NCBI GenBank assembly: GCA_020634875.1
Contig: JACKAX010000040.1
Location: forward strand, 1 to 27,107
From: Anaerolineales bacterium
Lineage (GTDB): Bacteria > Chloroflexota > Anaerolineae > Anaerolineales > JABWBV01
Length of the DNA stretch: 27,107 bases
Reading direction: 5' to 3'
A program made the position numbers and the translations under genes. The notes under the pieces are model-generated. The model was not told the origin of the DNA. It did not search any database and saw only the letters and a list, made by a program, of their open reading frames with translations. Shown here piece by piece: positions 19,212 to 26,807 of this stretch. The stretch's first letter is position 1. Every line of letters starts with the position of its first letter.

Positions 19212-19238
19212 GGGAATCTAGAAGGCTCAGGGATTCCC
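19212..19238. repeat. Inverted repeat upstream of the PDZ protease
   Basis: GGGAATC (19212-19218) and GATTCCC (19232-19238) form a 7-bp inverted repeat with a 13-base gap, about 55 bases before the protease start. It could be an operator or leader hairpin; nothing shows which. Confidence 0.35.
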
Positions 19239-19341
19239 AGAAGTCCCCATGTTCACTTAAGTTATGTTCAGTATATTCTCCCCCTCACACGCACGCCTCC
19301 TCCAAATGGCTAGGCTGGAACTGGAAAAATGGGGAGGTATG

Positions 19342-19384
19342 AAAAAAATAGCCTCCTGATCCGCTTTGGGACAGGAGGCTATTT
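19342..19384 (-). terminator. Terminator of the LysM protein gene
   Basis: A perfect 13-bp stem (19346-19358 with 19372-19384) and a 13-base loop, followed by seven T on the minus strand. It lies about 30 bases after the stop at 19413. Confidence 0.85.
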
Positions 19385-19412
19385 GGTGGACAGTTTTTTA
19401 GACGGGAGAGGG

Positions 19413-20318
19413 TTAGTCGTTTTGGAAGGTCACAAATGCAGTAAGGTCATAAGGATTATTCGCTACCCGTAAATCAATCTTTGACCGTCCTGCAAGGTCG
19501 GCAGGGATGTCGAAGGTGACTGTCGTGGTGCCACCTTTGGCATTGTTGATGGTTCCAACGAGGATGCCGTCTATGCCTTCGGTTCCGGTTTTGCCCATCA
19601 TGACTTCGTAGGTTACATCAGGAAGCAGGTTGCTGGCCTGGATTTTGACGGTTTTGCCTTCTTTGACGGAGATGACGGTGAGGGTTAGCGTGGGGCTACC
19701 AATCCCGCCAGGGTTGCCATTGGAGGTCAGGTTGTAAAACCAGTTGGAAGCGGTGTCGCCTACGCTATTTTTGACCACGATTTTGATCTTACTTACATCA
19801 CGTAATTTGTTCGGTAGGGTGTAGGTTCCGGTGAAGGAGCCATCACTGGCGGTGGTTACCGTGGCGAGAAGATAACTTGTACCCTGACTGACCTTGTAAT
19901 TGCTGAGGTAGATCGAGTAACTCGAGCTCCCGGCTAAGCTCTTCCCTTGCAAGGTGACAGAAAGGTCTTCTTTGACGCTCGTCGCAAAGACACGGATGCC
20001 AGATGCTGTGTTTGGAAGGGTGGGGGCGGGCGTGCCGCTTCCTGGCGCGGTTACAGACACACACAGATTTTGCCCGACATAAATCAGATTGGGGTTGTCG
20101 AGTTCGTTAATTTCGATCAGTTTGCTGACTGTGGTGTTATATTGAAGGGCAATTTTTGAGAGATAGTCGCCGCTTTGGACAACATGCCATTGAGTGCAGT
20201 TGGGGATGGTTGTTCCAGATGCTGGAGCCGCCGCGGCGGAGGTGATGTTGGCCGCGACCATACTTAGCAGCATGGCGAAGGCAACCAGGGCAAGGGATAG
20301 TTTTTTGAGAGGGTTCAT
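19413..20318 (-). CDS. Secreted LysM-domain protein with two tandem beta-sandwich domains
   Basis: I chose the ATG at 20318 because AAGGAG lies nine bases upstream and the product then starts with a clean signal peptide (MNPLKKLSLALVAFAMLLSMVAANITSAAAA). The open frame to 20390 would precede this signal. Of 301 residues, about 44-90 form a LysM domain (WHVVQSGDYLSKIALQYNTT, LIYVGQNLCV) that binds peptidoglycan or other GlcNAc polymers; Cys41 and Cys86 flank it and may form a disulfide. After a Pro/Thr linker come two related domains of about 95 residues each, beginning IRVFATSVKEDLSVTLQ and LTLTVISVKEGKTVKIQ. I associate this repeated domain with Anaerolineae LysM proteins. Likely role: a cell-wall-associated structural or adhesive protein. 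Confidence 0.9.
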   Translation of the reverse strand: MNPLKKLSLALVAFAMLLSMVAANITSAAAAPASGTTIPNCTQWHVVQSGDYLSKIALQYNTTVSKLIEINELDNPNLIYVGQNLCVSVTAPGSGTPAPTLPNTASGIRVFATSVKEDLSVTLQGKSLAGSSSYSIYLSNYKVSQGTSYLLATVTTASDGSFTGTYTLPNKLRDVSKIKIVVKNSVGDTASNWFYNLTSNGNPGGIGSPTLTLTVISVKEGKTVKIQASNLLPDVTYEVMMGKTGTEGIDGILVGTINNAKGGTTTVTFDIPADLAGRSKIDLRVANNPYDLTAFVTFQND

Positions 20319-20364
20319 GATGTTGTTCTCCTTTTCAGGATGATTTCCTGTATGATTACTGGTC

Positions 20365-20370
20365 ATTATA
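20365..20370 (-). promoter_or_regulatory. Possible -10 element for the LysM gene
   Basis: A perfect TATAAT on the minus strand, 46 bases before the chosen ATG. No good -35 is found at 16-18 bases. The leader contains CAGGA-5-TCCTG, a small hairpin just before the ribosome-binding site. Confidence 0.4.
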
Positions 20371-20518
20371 AAATCCGGGTGTTGCATCACTTTGGAGGAT
20401 TAGTTCCAGGGTTGAAACGAGGTGTTACAAACTTGAAAGGGGGCTTGGTTATTTTGTTAGTAGGATTTCAAGTGCCTGGTAGAGACGCCCCTCTCAAAAA
20501 AATTGTTCCCAGATGAAT

Positions 20519-20549
20519 CAAAAACGCAGGCATATCGCCTGCGTTTTTG
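20519..20549 (-). terminator. Terminator after the zinc-ribbon gene
   Basis: A perfect 13-bp stem (CAAAAACGCAGGC at 20519-20531 with 20537-20549) around a 5-base loop, ending in five T on the minus strand. It lies 22 bases after the stop at 20572 and ends the 22656-20572 operon. Confidence 0.85.
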
Positions 20550-20571
20550 AGGCTAAGTTGAGGGAATATTA

Positions 20572-20772
20572 CTATTTTTCGTACAAGCCAAATGAAGCTG
20601 AGATGTACCGTAAAACTGCGTTACATTCCTCGCATTGAAGGAGATTATTATCTGCTTCCTCAGGGTTAATACCATGAACTTGATAATAGAAGATTTTCTT
20701 CCCGCAGACATCACAAGGGTGAGGGCGTGGTTCAAGTTCGGAAGAAGGGAGGGGTTCGGAAGTATCGTTCAT
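20572..20772 (-). CDS. Small zinc-ribbon protein
   Basis: This 66-residue protein has two CxxC pairs, CDVCGKK (about 20-26) and CEECNAV (about 47-53), spaced as in a treble-clef or zinc-ribbon fold, reminiscent of the N-terminal ribbons of McsA-like proteins. There is no membrane segment. It starts nine bases after the stop of the 624-residue surface protein gene and is followed by a strong terminator, so it is the second gene of that operon. No ribosome-binding site is seen, consistent with translational coupling. The shorter overlapping frame at 20553-20735 is a shadow. Its role is unknown; pairing a cytosolic zinc ribbon with a secreted protein is odd. Confidence 0.75.
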   Translation of the reverse strand: MNDTSEPLPSSELEPRPHPCDVCGKKIFYYQVHGINPEEADNNLLQCEECNAVLRYISASFGLYEK

Positions 20773-20781
20773 GGTGAGGTG

Positions 20782-22656
20782 TTATTTGTGGGTGTGGCGT
20801 TTTGAGGGTTTTGCCATCCAAACAAGAATGGAAGCGCTTATTAGAAGGATCACCACCGTTCGCAAGGGGGTGACAAGGAAATTTTGTGGATTAGCATCCA
20901 AGGATTTTATTTCAATAATGGTGGGGTCATTGATGATCAGCGTTGCGAAAACCGAATAATGAAATGTTCCGCTGGCTTCAAGATTAGGGAAGGGGCTTAT
21001 CATATTCCCAAAGGGGTGATTGTAATAATGGTTTATTCCAGTGTTCTCGATAGGCAGGGTCAAAGCATCATCTTCGGGCAGGAAAGCTAACCAATAATTT
21101 CCAGCATCTAAAGTGATATGCGGGCTGGGGAAGTTATACGTGTTCCAGCCGGTTGCCGATAACATACTGGGAGATTGAATGATGAGATTGCCGGGATACC
21201 CTCCGCTGTCTCCATAAAGACCTAGCCGTAACTGACCGGCGGGATTGTTCACATAAAGGCTGATACTTTGCAAACTGGCACGGGCTGAAAGGGTAGCCTG
21301 TTGGGCGGAGATTACATCACCAAGATTGCTTGAAGGACCACCGGGCAGAATATTTGTTTCCCCCATGGTGATGATGGAGGTGGGGAGAGGTGTGGGTGTG
21401 GGAGAGGGGGTGAACGTTGCAGTGGGAACGGGCGTGGGAGGGTTGCAATTTGTAAGCGAAACACTGAAGGGGTCCAAGATGCCATCCGGGCCTTCAATGA
21501 GTACACCGTTTTGTGGAGAGACGAGATTTACAGTATGCGTTTGTCCCGGATTGATGTAAAACTCCTCCCATGTGTCTGTTCCGTATTGCCATTCAATGAT
21601 CAAGACTGTGCCGGATTGGGCGGTGATTTGGCATCCTTGTGCCCAGGAACCCATATACGCATAGAGCGTTTGATCGCCATAATAAGAATAAACCGTTTTT
21701 GAATTATTACCTGTGCGTCCATTACTTTCCACAGCCGCCCAAGAAGGCCAGGCAATAACCGTCCCTAGCCAATCACCAGTTATGCATTCTGGAATGTTAC
21801 AACGCCAATAAGCTGGGATCGCCGAAACAACACTGCACGTTAGAGGATCGGTACATGGGATTGGCGTTGGCGTGAGCGTGGGGGCACCTGCCATGGACCC
21901 CCCACCGAAATTGTCTAATACCGTGGTGCCTACATCTATATTGAACAATCCGATGTACCCTCCATTCCCAAAGAAAGGCCAGGTGGAGACATTAATCGTT
22001 CCTAAAGTTGTATTATTCTTATAAATGGTTACGTCACCATTGCTCAAGGCTTGGGCACGTAGTTGATCACCGTTGACAAATGGATCTGAGGCAACACTAA
22101 TATTTCCACCATGTTGTACCCAATACTGAGAGGCATGATAGGTCCATACTTGAATGTAATTTCCCGTGGGATAAAGTAAAACTTGAATTACACCAAAGCC
22201 AAACCCAGAATTACTCTGCCCTTTAAGGATCAATCCGATTTCGCTTGCATTTGCATCAATATCCGTCAGGGTAATGTAAGCTTCCTGGTTAATACTAAAA
22301 GAATTTACATTCCAAAAAATATCTTTGCTTTCTCCAACAACTAATTGATTGTTAAAAATAGTTGCTGAATCAACGGTGTCACCGGACCAATTCGGGCCAA
22401 TTTGTCCATCGGCTCGATTAAAATTATCTAGCAGCGCGGGGGTGAGCAAACCCGCGGGGGCTGCTGAAGTAAAGGTTGGTGGAACAGGGGTTGTGGTAGG
22501 GGAACTAGTGGGGGTAGGGGTTAGAAACGAATCTTGAAGGATGACTTCATTTTGTAACTCGCCCACATAATTTGCGCGCACCACAGACAAAGGGATGACA
22601 GCAAGCAAGACAATAGTAGCGAGAGGAAATAATTTTCTGATAAAAAAAATGGGCAT
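20782..22656 (-). CDS. Large secreted surface protein with C-terminal membrane anchor
   Basis: This 624-residue protein has a strong ribosome-binding site (AAGGAGG, 22661-22667). It begins with a signal peptide (MPIFFIRKLFPLATIVLLAVIPLSVVRA), followed by a Thr/Pro-rich linker (TPTPTSSPTTTPVPP). A domain starting LLDNFNRADGQIGPNWSG reads like a concanavalin/LamG-type jelly roll found in carbohydrate-binding extracellular proteins. A Cys-containing middle region follows (TDPLTCSVV, YWRCNIPECITGDW, WAQGCQIT), then a second TP-rich linker and another beta-rich domain (LSARASLQSISLYVNNPAGQLRLGLYGDSGG). A terminal hydrophobic helix (about 598-616) followed by KPSKRHTHK resembles a membrane anchor with a cytoplasmic basic tail. 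No catalytic motif is recognised. Likely an anchored surface or adhesion protein. It forms an operon with the zinc-ribbon gene. Confidence 0.88.
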   Translation of the reverse strand: MPIFFIRKLFPLATIVLLAVIPLSVVRANYVGELQNEVILQDSFLTPTPTSSPTTTPVPPTFTSAAPAGLLTPALLDNFNRADGQIGPNWSGDTVDSATIFNNQLVVGESKDIFWNVNSFSINQEAYITLTDIDANASEIGLILKGQSNSGFGFGVIQVLLYPTGNYIQVWTYHASQYWVQHGGNISVASDPFVNGDQLRAQALSNGDVTIYKNNTTLGTINVSTWPFFGNGGYIGLFNIDVGTTVLDNFGGGSMAGAPTLTPTPIPCTDPLTCSVVSAIPAYWRCNIPECITGDWLGTVIAWPSWAAVESNGRTGNNSKTVYSYYGDQTLYAYMGSWAQGCQITAQSGTVLIIEWQYGTDTWEEFYINPGQTHTVNLVSPQNGVLIEGPDGILDPFSVSLTNCNPPTPVPTATFTPSPTPTPLPTSIITMGETNILPGGPSSNLGDVISAQQATLSARASLQSISLYVNNPAGQLRLGLYGDSGGYPGNLIIQSPSMLSATGWNTYNFPSPHITLDAGNYWLAFLPEDDALTLPIENTGINHYYNHPFGNMISPFPNLEASGTFHYSVFATLIINDPTIIEIKSLDANPQNFLVTPLRTVVILLISASILVWMAKPSKRHTHK

Positions 22657-22927
22657 AATGCCTCCTTTTGTTCAAACAAATTCCTTGACTTTCCACGGGA
22701 CATTTGTTTGCCTGCCAGAGGTGGCCTGCATAAATGGTTTGAAAAGGATATTCTTTGGTGCCGCATATCCAAACCTGGAAAATTACTTACCAATGAATTA
22801 CCTAAAAAAAACCTTTGAACAAGATAAACCCGATCTTTGCAAGTCTACCATAAGGTCATCATTTAGATAGGTAAATGCACTTTAGCGAATTAGTCCCAAT
22901 CTAGAATGTATTTATCGGAAAAAGCGG
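22657..22927. other. Intergenic region between ndh and the surface-protein gene
   Basis: About 270 bases. Apart from the AAGGAGG ribosome-binding site of the surface-protein gene (22661-22667) I see no convincing promoter, terminator or small gene. The short open frames here lack ribosome-binding sites. Confidence 0.5.
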
Positions 22928-24211
22928 CTAGTTATTCCCCTTGCCTGGGGTCCACGGCCAGCGTTGTTGGGCGGTAATCAGTCGGATGCCCCGGTCGAAG
23001 AAGAAATAATCCCACGCCCAGTTAATCAACACAACGAGCTTATTACGGAATCCGACCAGCCAAAGCAAATGCACCCCTAGCCAGAGAAACCACGCCAGGA
23101 AACCGGTGAACTTAAACGCGCCCAGCCGTGCCACCGCTGCATTGCGTCCAATGGTTGCCAATGAACCAGGGTCTTTGAAGACAAATGTTTCGAGCGGTTC
23201 CCCTTGCCTCAAGTGCAGGATATTCCGCGCCGCGGTTTGCCCTTGTTGGATAGCGACGGGGGCCATCATTGGAAGAGGTTGGCCATCATGTTCAAGATAA
23301 GCGGCATCGCCGATGACGAATATAGAGGGATTTTCGGGCAGGTTAAGCGTCTGTTGCACGGCCACCCGCCCTTGACGGGGTTGTGCCACACCCAGGGCAT
23401 CGGCAATCCGCGCGGCACGCACCCCCGCGGCCCAGATCAATGTCTGGGAAGGGATTACCTCCGCACTTTTTAACATGATCCGTTCTCCATCGAACCCACT
23501 GACCGTCGCCCCGAACCGCACTTCTACGTGTTTGCGCCACAACGTTTCCGCAGCATATTCTTGTAAAGGGGCAGGGAAACCGCCCAACAACCGATCTGCG
23601 GCTTCCAACAAAAGAATCCGTACATCCTTCAAACTCAGTTGCGGGTAATCTTTGATGAGGACGAGGCGGATCAGTTCGGAAAGCGCTCCTGCACTTTCCA
23701 CTCCCGTTGGCCCTCCACCCACTACAACGAAAGTAAGCAGGGCACGGCGTTTTTCGGGATCTGCCTCCTGCGCGGCTAACTCAAACATTCGGAGCACACG
23801 ATTCCGAATACTGACCGCCTCGTCAATATCTTTCAGCCCCAAGCCATTTTCTTCGACCGACTTCATCCCAAAATAGCTGGTTTCGCTTCCTGCGGCGAGG
23901 ATCAGGTAGTCGAAGGTGAGCGGGCCGGTGGAGGTGTCTAATCGTTTTTGGGTGAGGTCAATGTGTTGGACTTCAGCCATACGAAAGGTCAGATTTTTTT
24001 GTTTGCGAAAGATGGCACGGGCAGGGAAGGCGATCTCGCCCGGAGACAGCCCTGAGGTAGCAACTTGATAGAGTAAAGGTTGAAAAAGATGGTAGTTTTT
24101 CCGATCAACGAGGGTAATTTGAACAGGGGCGTCGCGCAGGGCACGGGCTGCGTTAAGACCGCCGAAACCGGCACCGAGGATAAGGATGTGGGGAGGAGAG
24201 GAGGGAGGCAT
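22928..24211 (-). CDS. ndh: Type II NADH dehydrogenase (NDH-2), FAD-dependent
   Basis: NDH-2 transfers electrons from NADH to quinone at the inner face of the membrane without pumping protons. This 427-residue protein has the FAD dinucleotide-binding motif GAGFGGLNAARAL (13-25), YHLFQPLLYQVATSGLSPGEIA, the NAD-binding GGGPTGVESAGAL (165-177), LIWAAGVRAA and the FAD-contact motif NPSIFVIGDAAY. The C-terminal part is hydrophobic and aromatic (FLAWFLWLGVHLLWLVGFRNKL), as expected for membrane attachment. The length matches the family. The start at 24211 fits the family N-terminus, although no ribosome-binding site is visible. No clear terminator follows. The upstream region contains a separate small transcription unit and a 12-bp inverted repeat. 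Confidence 0.94.
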   Translation of the reverse strand: MPPSSPPHILILGAGFGGLNAARALRDAPVQITLVDRKNYHLFQPLLYQVATSGLSPGEIAFPARAIFRKQKNLTFRMAEVQHIDLTQKRLDTSTGPLTFDYLILAAGSETSYFGMKSVEENGLGLKDIDEAVSIRNRVLRMFELAAQEADPEKRRALLTFVVVGGGPTGVESAGALSELIRLVLIKDYPQLSLKDVRILLLEAADRLLGGFPAPLQEYAAETLWRKHVEVRFGATVSGFDGERIMLKSAEVIPSQTLIWAAGVRAARIADALGVAQPRQGRVAVQQTLNLPENPSIFVIGDAAYLEHDGQPLPMMAPVAIQQGQTAARNILHLRQGEPLETFVFKDPGSLATIGRNAAVARLGAFKFTGFLAWFLWLGVHLLWLVGFRNKLVVLINWAWDYFFFDRGIRLITAQQRWPWTPGKGNN

Positions 24212-24229
24212 TGGGAGGTGGATTGTATG

Positions 24230-24274
24230 ATGAAGTGATAAAGATTTTGGTCACTTCATCACTTATCACTTCAT
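24230..24274. repeat. 12-bp inverted repeat upstream of ndh
   Basis: ATGAAGTGATAA (24230-24241) and TTATCACTTCAT (24263-24274) form a perfect stem with a 21-base loop that repeats CACTTCATC. It ends 19 bases before the ndh start. There is no T-run on either side, so it is probably not a terminator. It could be an operator, a leader hairpin or a repeat. Confidence 0.5.
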
Positions 24275-24343
24275 TACTCTATTGGGGCAAAAAAGGATGG
24301 ATCGGATTCTTCTGAATCATAGCATAGTTGGCTTTAAAAGCAA

Positions 24344-24367
24344 CGAGCCGCCCTTTCGGACGGCTCG
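24344..24367 (-). terminator. GAAA-tetraloop terminator of the small transcript
   Basis: On the minus strand CGAGCCGTCC-GAAA-GGGCGGCTCG forms a 10-bp stem with one G-U pair and a GNRA loop, followed by TTGCTTTT. The T-run is interrupted, so efficiency may be moderate. Confidence 0.7.
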
Positions 24368-24383
24368 CTACCGCACTGCGACA

Positions 24384-24440
24384 CTAACTTCCATGAAGGA
24401 GGAGTGCCGCAGTGCTGGGTTTGTGACTATTACTGTCCAC
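24384..24440 (-). CDS. Possible 18-residue small peptide
   Basis: GTG start eight bases after the best ribosome-binding site in the area (AAAAGGAGGT, 24448-24457). The peptide would be MDSNSHKPSTAALLLHGS, ending in TAG. Two other in-frame GTG codons lie closer to the site but at worse spacing. The last third of the ORF overlaps one arm of the 13-bp stem, and the stop codon lies at the start of the other arm, so translation would disrupt the stem. This could be a leader peptide, a small protein, or an accidental frame in an sRNA. I know no match. Confidence 0.35.
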   Translation of the reverse strand: MDSNSHKPSTAALLLHGS

Positions 24441-24479
24441 GGACACCACCTCCTTTTGTAATGGAATGGCGGTTTTTAG

Positions 24480-24495
24480 GTTGGTAAGTACCAAC
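24480..24495. promoter_or_regulatory. 16-bp palindrome at the predicted transcription start
   Basis: GTTGGTA-AG-TACCAAC, 7-bp arms, placed at about +1 to +16 of the promoter at 24503-24531. It could be a repressor operator, or a 5' hairpin that stabilises the RNA. Confidence 0.5.
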
Positions 24496-24502
24496 GGTTC
24501 AA

Positions 24503-24531
24503 AGTATCTCAAAATTTGAGGAGCGTGTCAA
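24503..24531 (-). promoter_or_regulatory. Strong sigma70-type promoter of the small transcription unit
   Basis: A perfect -35 TTGACA (24526-24531), a 17-base spacer and -10 GATACT (24503-24508) on the minus strand. It lies just after the 3' end of the histidine kinase gene and reads towards ndh. The predicted start is near 24496. Confidence 0.6.
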
Positions 24532-24563
24532 TCCCGAATATGTGAATATGACAAAATTTTCAT

Positions 24564-26012
24564 TTAGGTGATCGGAAACCATACTGTAAATACCGTTCCG
24601 TTGCCGACCTCGCTCTGCACCTCCACCGTGCCGCCGAATGCCTGGGCGATGGACTGGACAATCGCTAACCCCAATCCGCTACCAGATGGGGCCTCGGCGT
24701 CATCATCTTCGCGGGTGCGGGCCTCATCAATACGATAAAAGCGATTGAACAAATGGGGAAGATGTTCGGCGGGGATGCCCGGGCCGTTGTCGGTGACGCG
24801 GACCCACGCGTGGGGCTGATCCGCGCGGGTTGCCGTGCCCGTCTCAACCACCACGCGAGCCGCGGGGCCGTTCGCGTATTTGATCCCATTTTCGATTAGA
24901 TTTGTAAGCATTTGGGTGATGTAAGCCCGGTCGGTTTTCACCATGCTTTCTTCCAATGTGCCGATAGCGAGTTGGACGTGATTTTTCTCGGCGAGGGCGG
25001 AGAGGCGTTCGACCACATCTACGGCGAGTTCGCTCAAATCCAGGGTTTCGGGGGTTAGTTTGGCCCGGCCAGAGTCCATGCGGGCAAGGGTGAGGAGTTC
25101 TTCGACGAGGCGGCTCATCCATTCGTTTTCGGCCTGGATGGTGGTGAGGGTTTTTTGGTATTCCTTTTGGGTTCGGGGGCGTTCGAGGGCGCGGTTGGTT
25201 TCAAGTTCAATAATGGTAAGGGGGGTGCGGAGTTCGTGACTGGCATCGGCGGTGAACTGGCGCTGGCGCTCGAAAGCAGCTTGAAGGCGGGCAAGCATGC
25301 CATCAAAGGTGGCTGCGAGTTCGCCTAGTTCGTCGGTTCGGGTGAGGTTGAGGCGGCGGTTTAAATCGTGTTCGCCCAGGTCGCGAGCCGTGCGGGTAAT
25401 GGTTTGGACGGGGCGCATAGCTTGATCAGCCAGCCAATAGCCGCCCCCAAAGGCAACCAGCAAAGTGAGACCAAAGAAAGCAGCAAGCGTGGCGGCCAGG
25501 CGCGGAAGTTGGTGATTGGGGTCCATCGGACTGCCCAGAATGAGTTGGACATGGGTATCACGGTCAAATTCAAGGGGGGTGATGAGGAAAAGGTAAAGAG
25601 AGTTTTCGTGGGTGACACCCTCTTCATGAAGGGTGTATTCGATAGGGGTTGCAGGCGTTGGGGATGACGAGGCGGTAAGGGTAGAGAGGAGGGAAGTTGG
25701 GAAGTCTTCGCTGGTTTGTAAAATTTCGCCATTTGGGCCGAGGAGGGCAAAGAGTTGATGATCGGCAATGAAGAAGTTGTTCGCTATACTAGAGGATTCT
25801 TCGGTTCGTTCATCTTCTGGGGGGCGGTGGGTGGGATTGCGAAGGAAGGTAACCAGTTGGGTGGATTGAGCGGTGAGACGGTTGGTGGTTTCGGCGCGGA
25901 GCACTTGTATCTGGCGCACGTAGATGAATAAGCTGAACCCGGCCAGGATGATGGCCAGAATTGCGACGAACCATAAGGTTAGGCGGAAGCGGAAGCTATG
26001 CAGGAGGTGCAT
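24564..26012 (-). CDS. Membrane-bound sensor histidine kinase with HAMP domain
   Basis: A 482-residue sensor of the CusS/MprB-like class. The first membrane helix is at about 10-31, an extracytoplasmic sensor region at 32-168, the second helix at about 172-195, and HAMP at 197-248 (MRPVQTITRTARDLGEHDLNRRLNLTRTDELGEL). The HisKA domain has His259 in TADASHELRTPLTIIE. The ATPase domain has the N-box (LTNLIENGIKYA), G1 (DNGPGIP) and G2 (GSGLGLAIVQSIA). It starts five bases after the stop of the response regulator gene, so they form a classical operon. The signal sensed is unknown; the periplasmic domain has no recognised motif. A Pho-box-like repeat upstream of the divergent gene suggests one target of the pair. 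Confidence 0.95.
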   Translation of the reverse strand: MHLLHSFRFRLTLWFVAILAIILAGFSLFIYVRQIQVLRAETTNRLTAQSTQLVTFLRNPTHRPPEDERTEESSSIANNFFIADHQLFALLGPNGEILQTSEDFPTSLLSTLTASSSPTPATPIEYTLHEEGVTHENSLYLFLITPLEFDRDTHVQLILGSPMDPNHQLPRLAATLAAFFGLTLLVAFGGGYWLADQAMRPVQTITRTARDLGEHDLNRRLNLTRTDELGELAATFDGMLARLQAAFERQRQFTADASHELRTPLTIIELETNRALERPRTQKEYQKTLTTIQAENEWMSRLVEELLTLARMDSGRAKLTPETLDLSELAVDVVERLSALAEKNHVQLAIGTLEESMVKTDRAYITQMLTNLIENGIKYANGPAARVVVETGTATRADQPHAWVRVTDNGPGIPAEHLPHLFNRFYRIDEARTREDDDAEAPSGSGLGLAIVQSIAQAFGGTVEVQSEVGNGTVFTVWFPIT

Positions 26013-26017
26013 CAGGT

Positions 26018-26692
26018 TTATTCCCCACTAGTTAACCGGTACCCGGCACCGCGCACGGTTTCGAGAAGCTTGACTTCAAACGGGTCGTCCATTTTGCGGC
26101 GCAGGCGGCGGATATATACGTCAATGACGTTGGAACCGGAGACGAAGTCGAAGTTCCAGACATGGGCTTCGATCATCTCGCGGGTGACGAGGCGGTTGGC
26201 GTTTCGCATCAGGTATTCGAGCATGGCGAATTCGCGGGCGGTGAAATCGAGGGGGGAACCGCTCCGTTCAATGCGGTGGTTGACAGGGTCAAGCGTCAGG
26301 TCGGCAACGCGGAGGAGGGTAGTTTTTTCTGGTTGTTCACGGCGGAGCAGGGCACGCAGGCGGGCACGGAGTTCTTTCATCGCAAAAGGTTTGATCAGGT
26401 AGTCATCGGCCCCGCTATCCAGGCCCTCTACTCGATCATCTACGGTATCGCGCGCGGTGAGCATGAGGACCGGCGTGCGAACATGCTGGTTACGGATTTC
26501 CTTGCAAACCTGGTAGCCGTTTTTCTTGGGGAGCATGATGTCGAGGATGATTAAGTCGTAGGGAGCGGCGAGGGCAAACGCTTCCCCTTCTTCGCCATCG
26601 TAGGCAGAGTCGACAGCATAACCATCTTCTTCGAGGCTTTCGCGGAGGGAAGTGTGTAAGCGGCGGTTGTCTTCGATTAAAAGGATACGCAT
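26018..26692 (-). CDS. OmpR/PhoB-family response regulator
   Basis: This 224-residue protein has a receiver domain with the acidic pair in LLIEDNRRL, the acceptor Asp51 in LIILDIMLPKKNGY, Thr in VLMLTARD and the conserved Lys in DYLIKPFAMKEL. The C-terminal winged helix (about 125-222) has FTAREFAMLEYLMRNANRLVTRE, NVIDVYIRRLRRKMD and LLETVRGAGYRL. Phosphorylated members of this family bind tandem direct repeats with an 11-bp period. Such a repeat is present at 26808-26828 in the region divergent from this gene. Its cognate kinase follows directly. The upstream ribosome-binding site is weak. Confidence 0.96.
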   Translation of the reverse strand: MRILLIEDNRRLHTSLRESLEEDGYAVDSAYDGEEGEAFALAAPYDLIILDIMLPKKNGYQVCKEIRNQHVRTPVLMLTARDTVDDRVEGLDSGADDYLIKPFAMKELRARLRALLRREQPEKTTLLRVADLTLDPVNHRIERSGSPLDFTAREFAMLEYLMRNANRLVTREMIEAHVWNFDFVSGSNVIDVYIRRLRRKMDDPFEVKLLETVRGAGYRLTSGE

Positions 26693-26733
26693 GAGGTCAT
26701 TCTACCCTGGAAAGATGAATATTAGATGACGCA

Positions 26734-26792
26734 GCGTATTCCGTACCTCGTATTGCGTATTACTACGCTTTGGAAAATTGCGGAATACGCAA
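26734..26792. repeat. Inverted repeats of GCGTATTCCG / CGGAATACGC
   Basis: GCGTATTCCG (26734-26743) is inverted at 26781-26790, and a nested TTGCGTATT (26753-26761) is inverted at 26784-26792. The same word family (GGAATACGCAA) recurs near 15668. Probably a short dispersed repeat in the divergent promoter region. Confidence 0.5.
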
Positions 26793-26807
26793 TGTGGGTT
26801 TTTAAAA

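Larger units (their letters stand above)
24332..24497 (-). ncRNA. Candidate small structured transcript (sRNA or leader) between kinase and ndh
   Basis: Predicted from a strong promoter at 24503-24531 to a GAAA-loop terminator near 24344-24367. It would contain, in order: a 5' palindrome (24480-24495), a ribosome-binding site and 18-codon ORF (24384-24440), a 13-bp stem GCACTGCGGCACT/AGTGTCGCAGTGC (24403-24415 with 24373-24385), and the terminator. Both 3' hairpins contain one G-U pair on the minus-strand RNA that becomes an A-C mismatch on the plus strand, which supports minus-strand transcription. It covers most of the 350-base gap between the kinase and ndh genes. The identity of this RNA is unknown to me. 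Confidence 0.5.
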
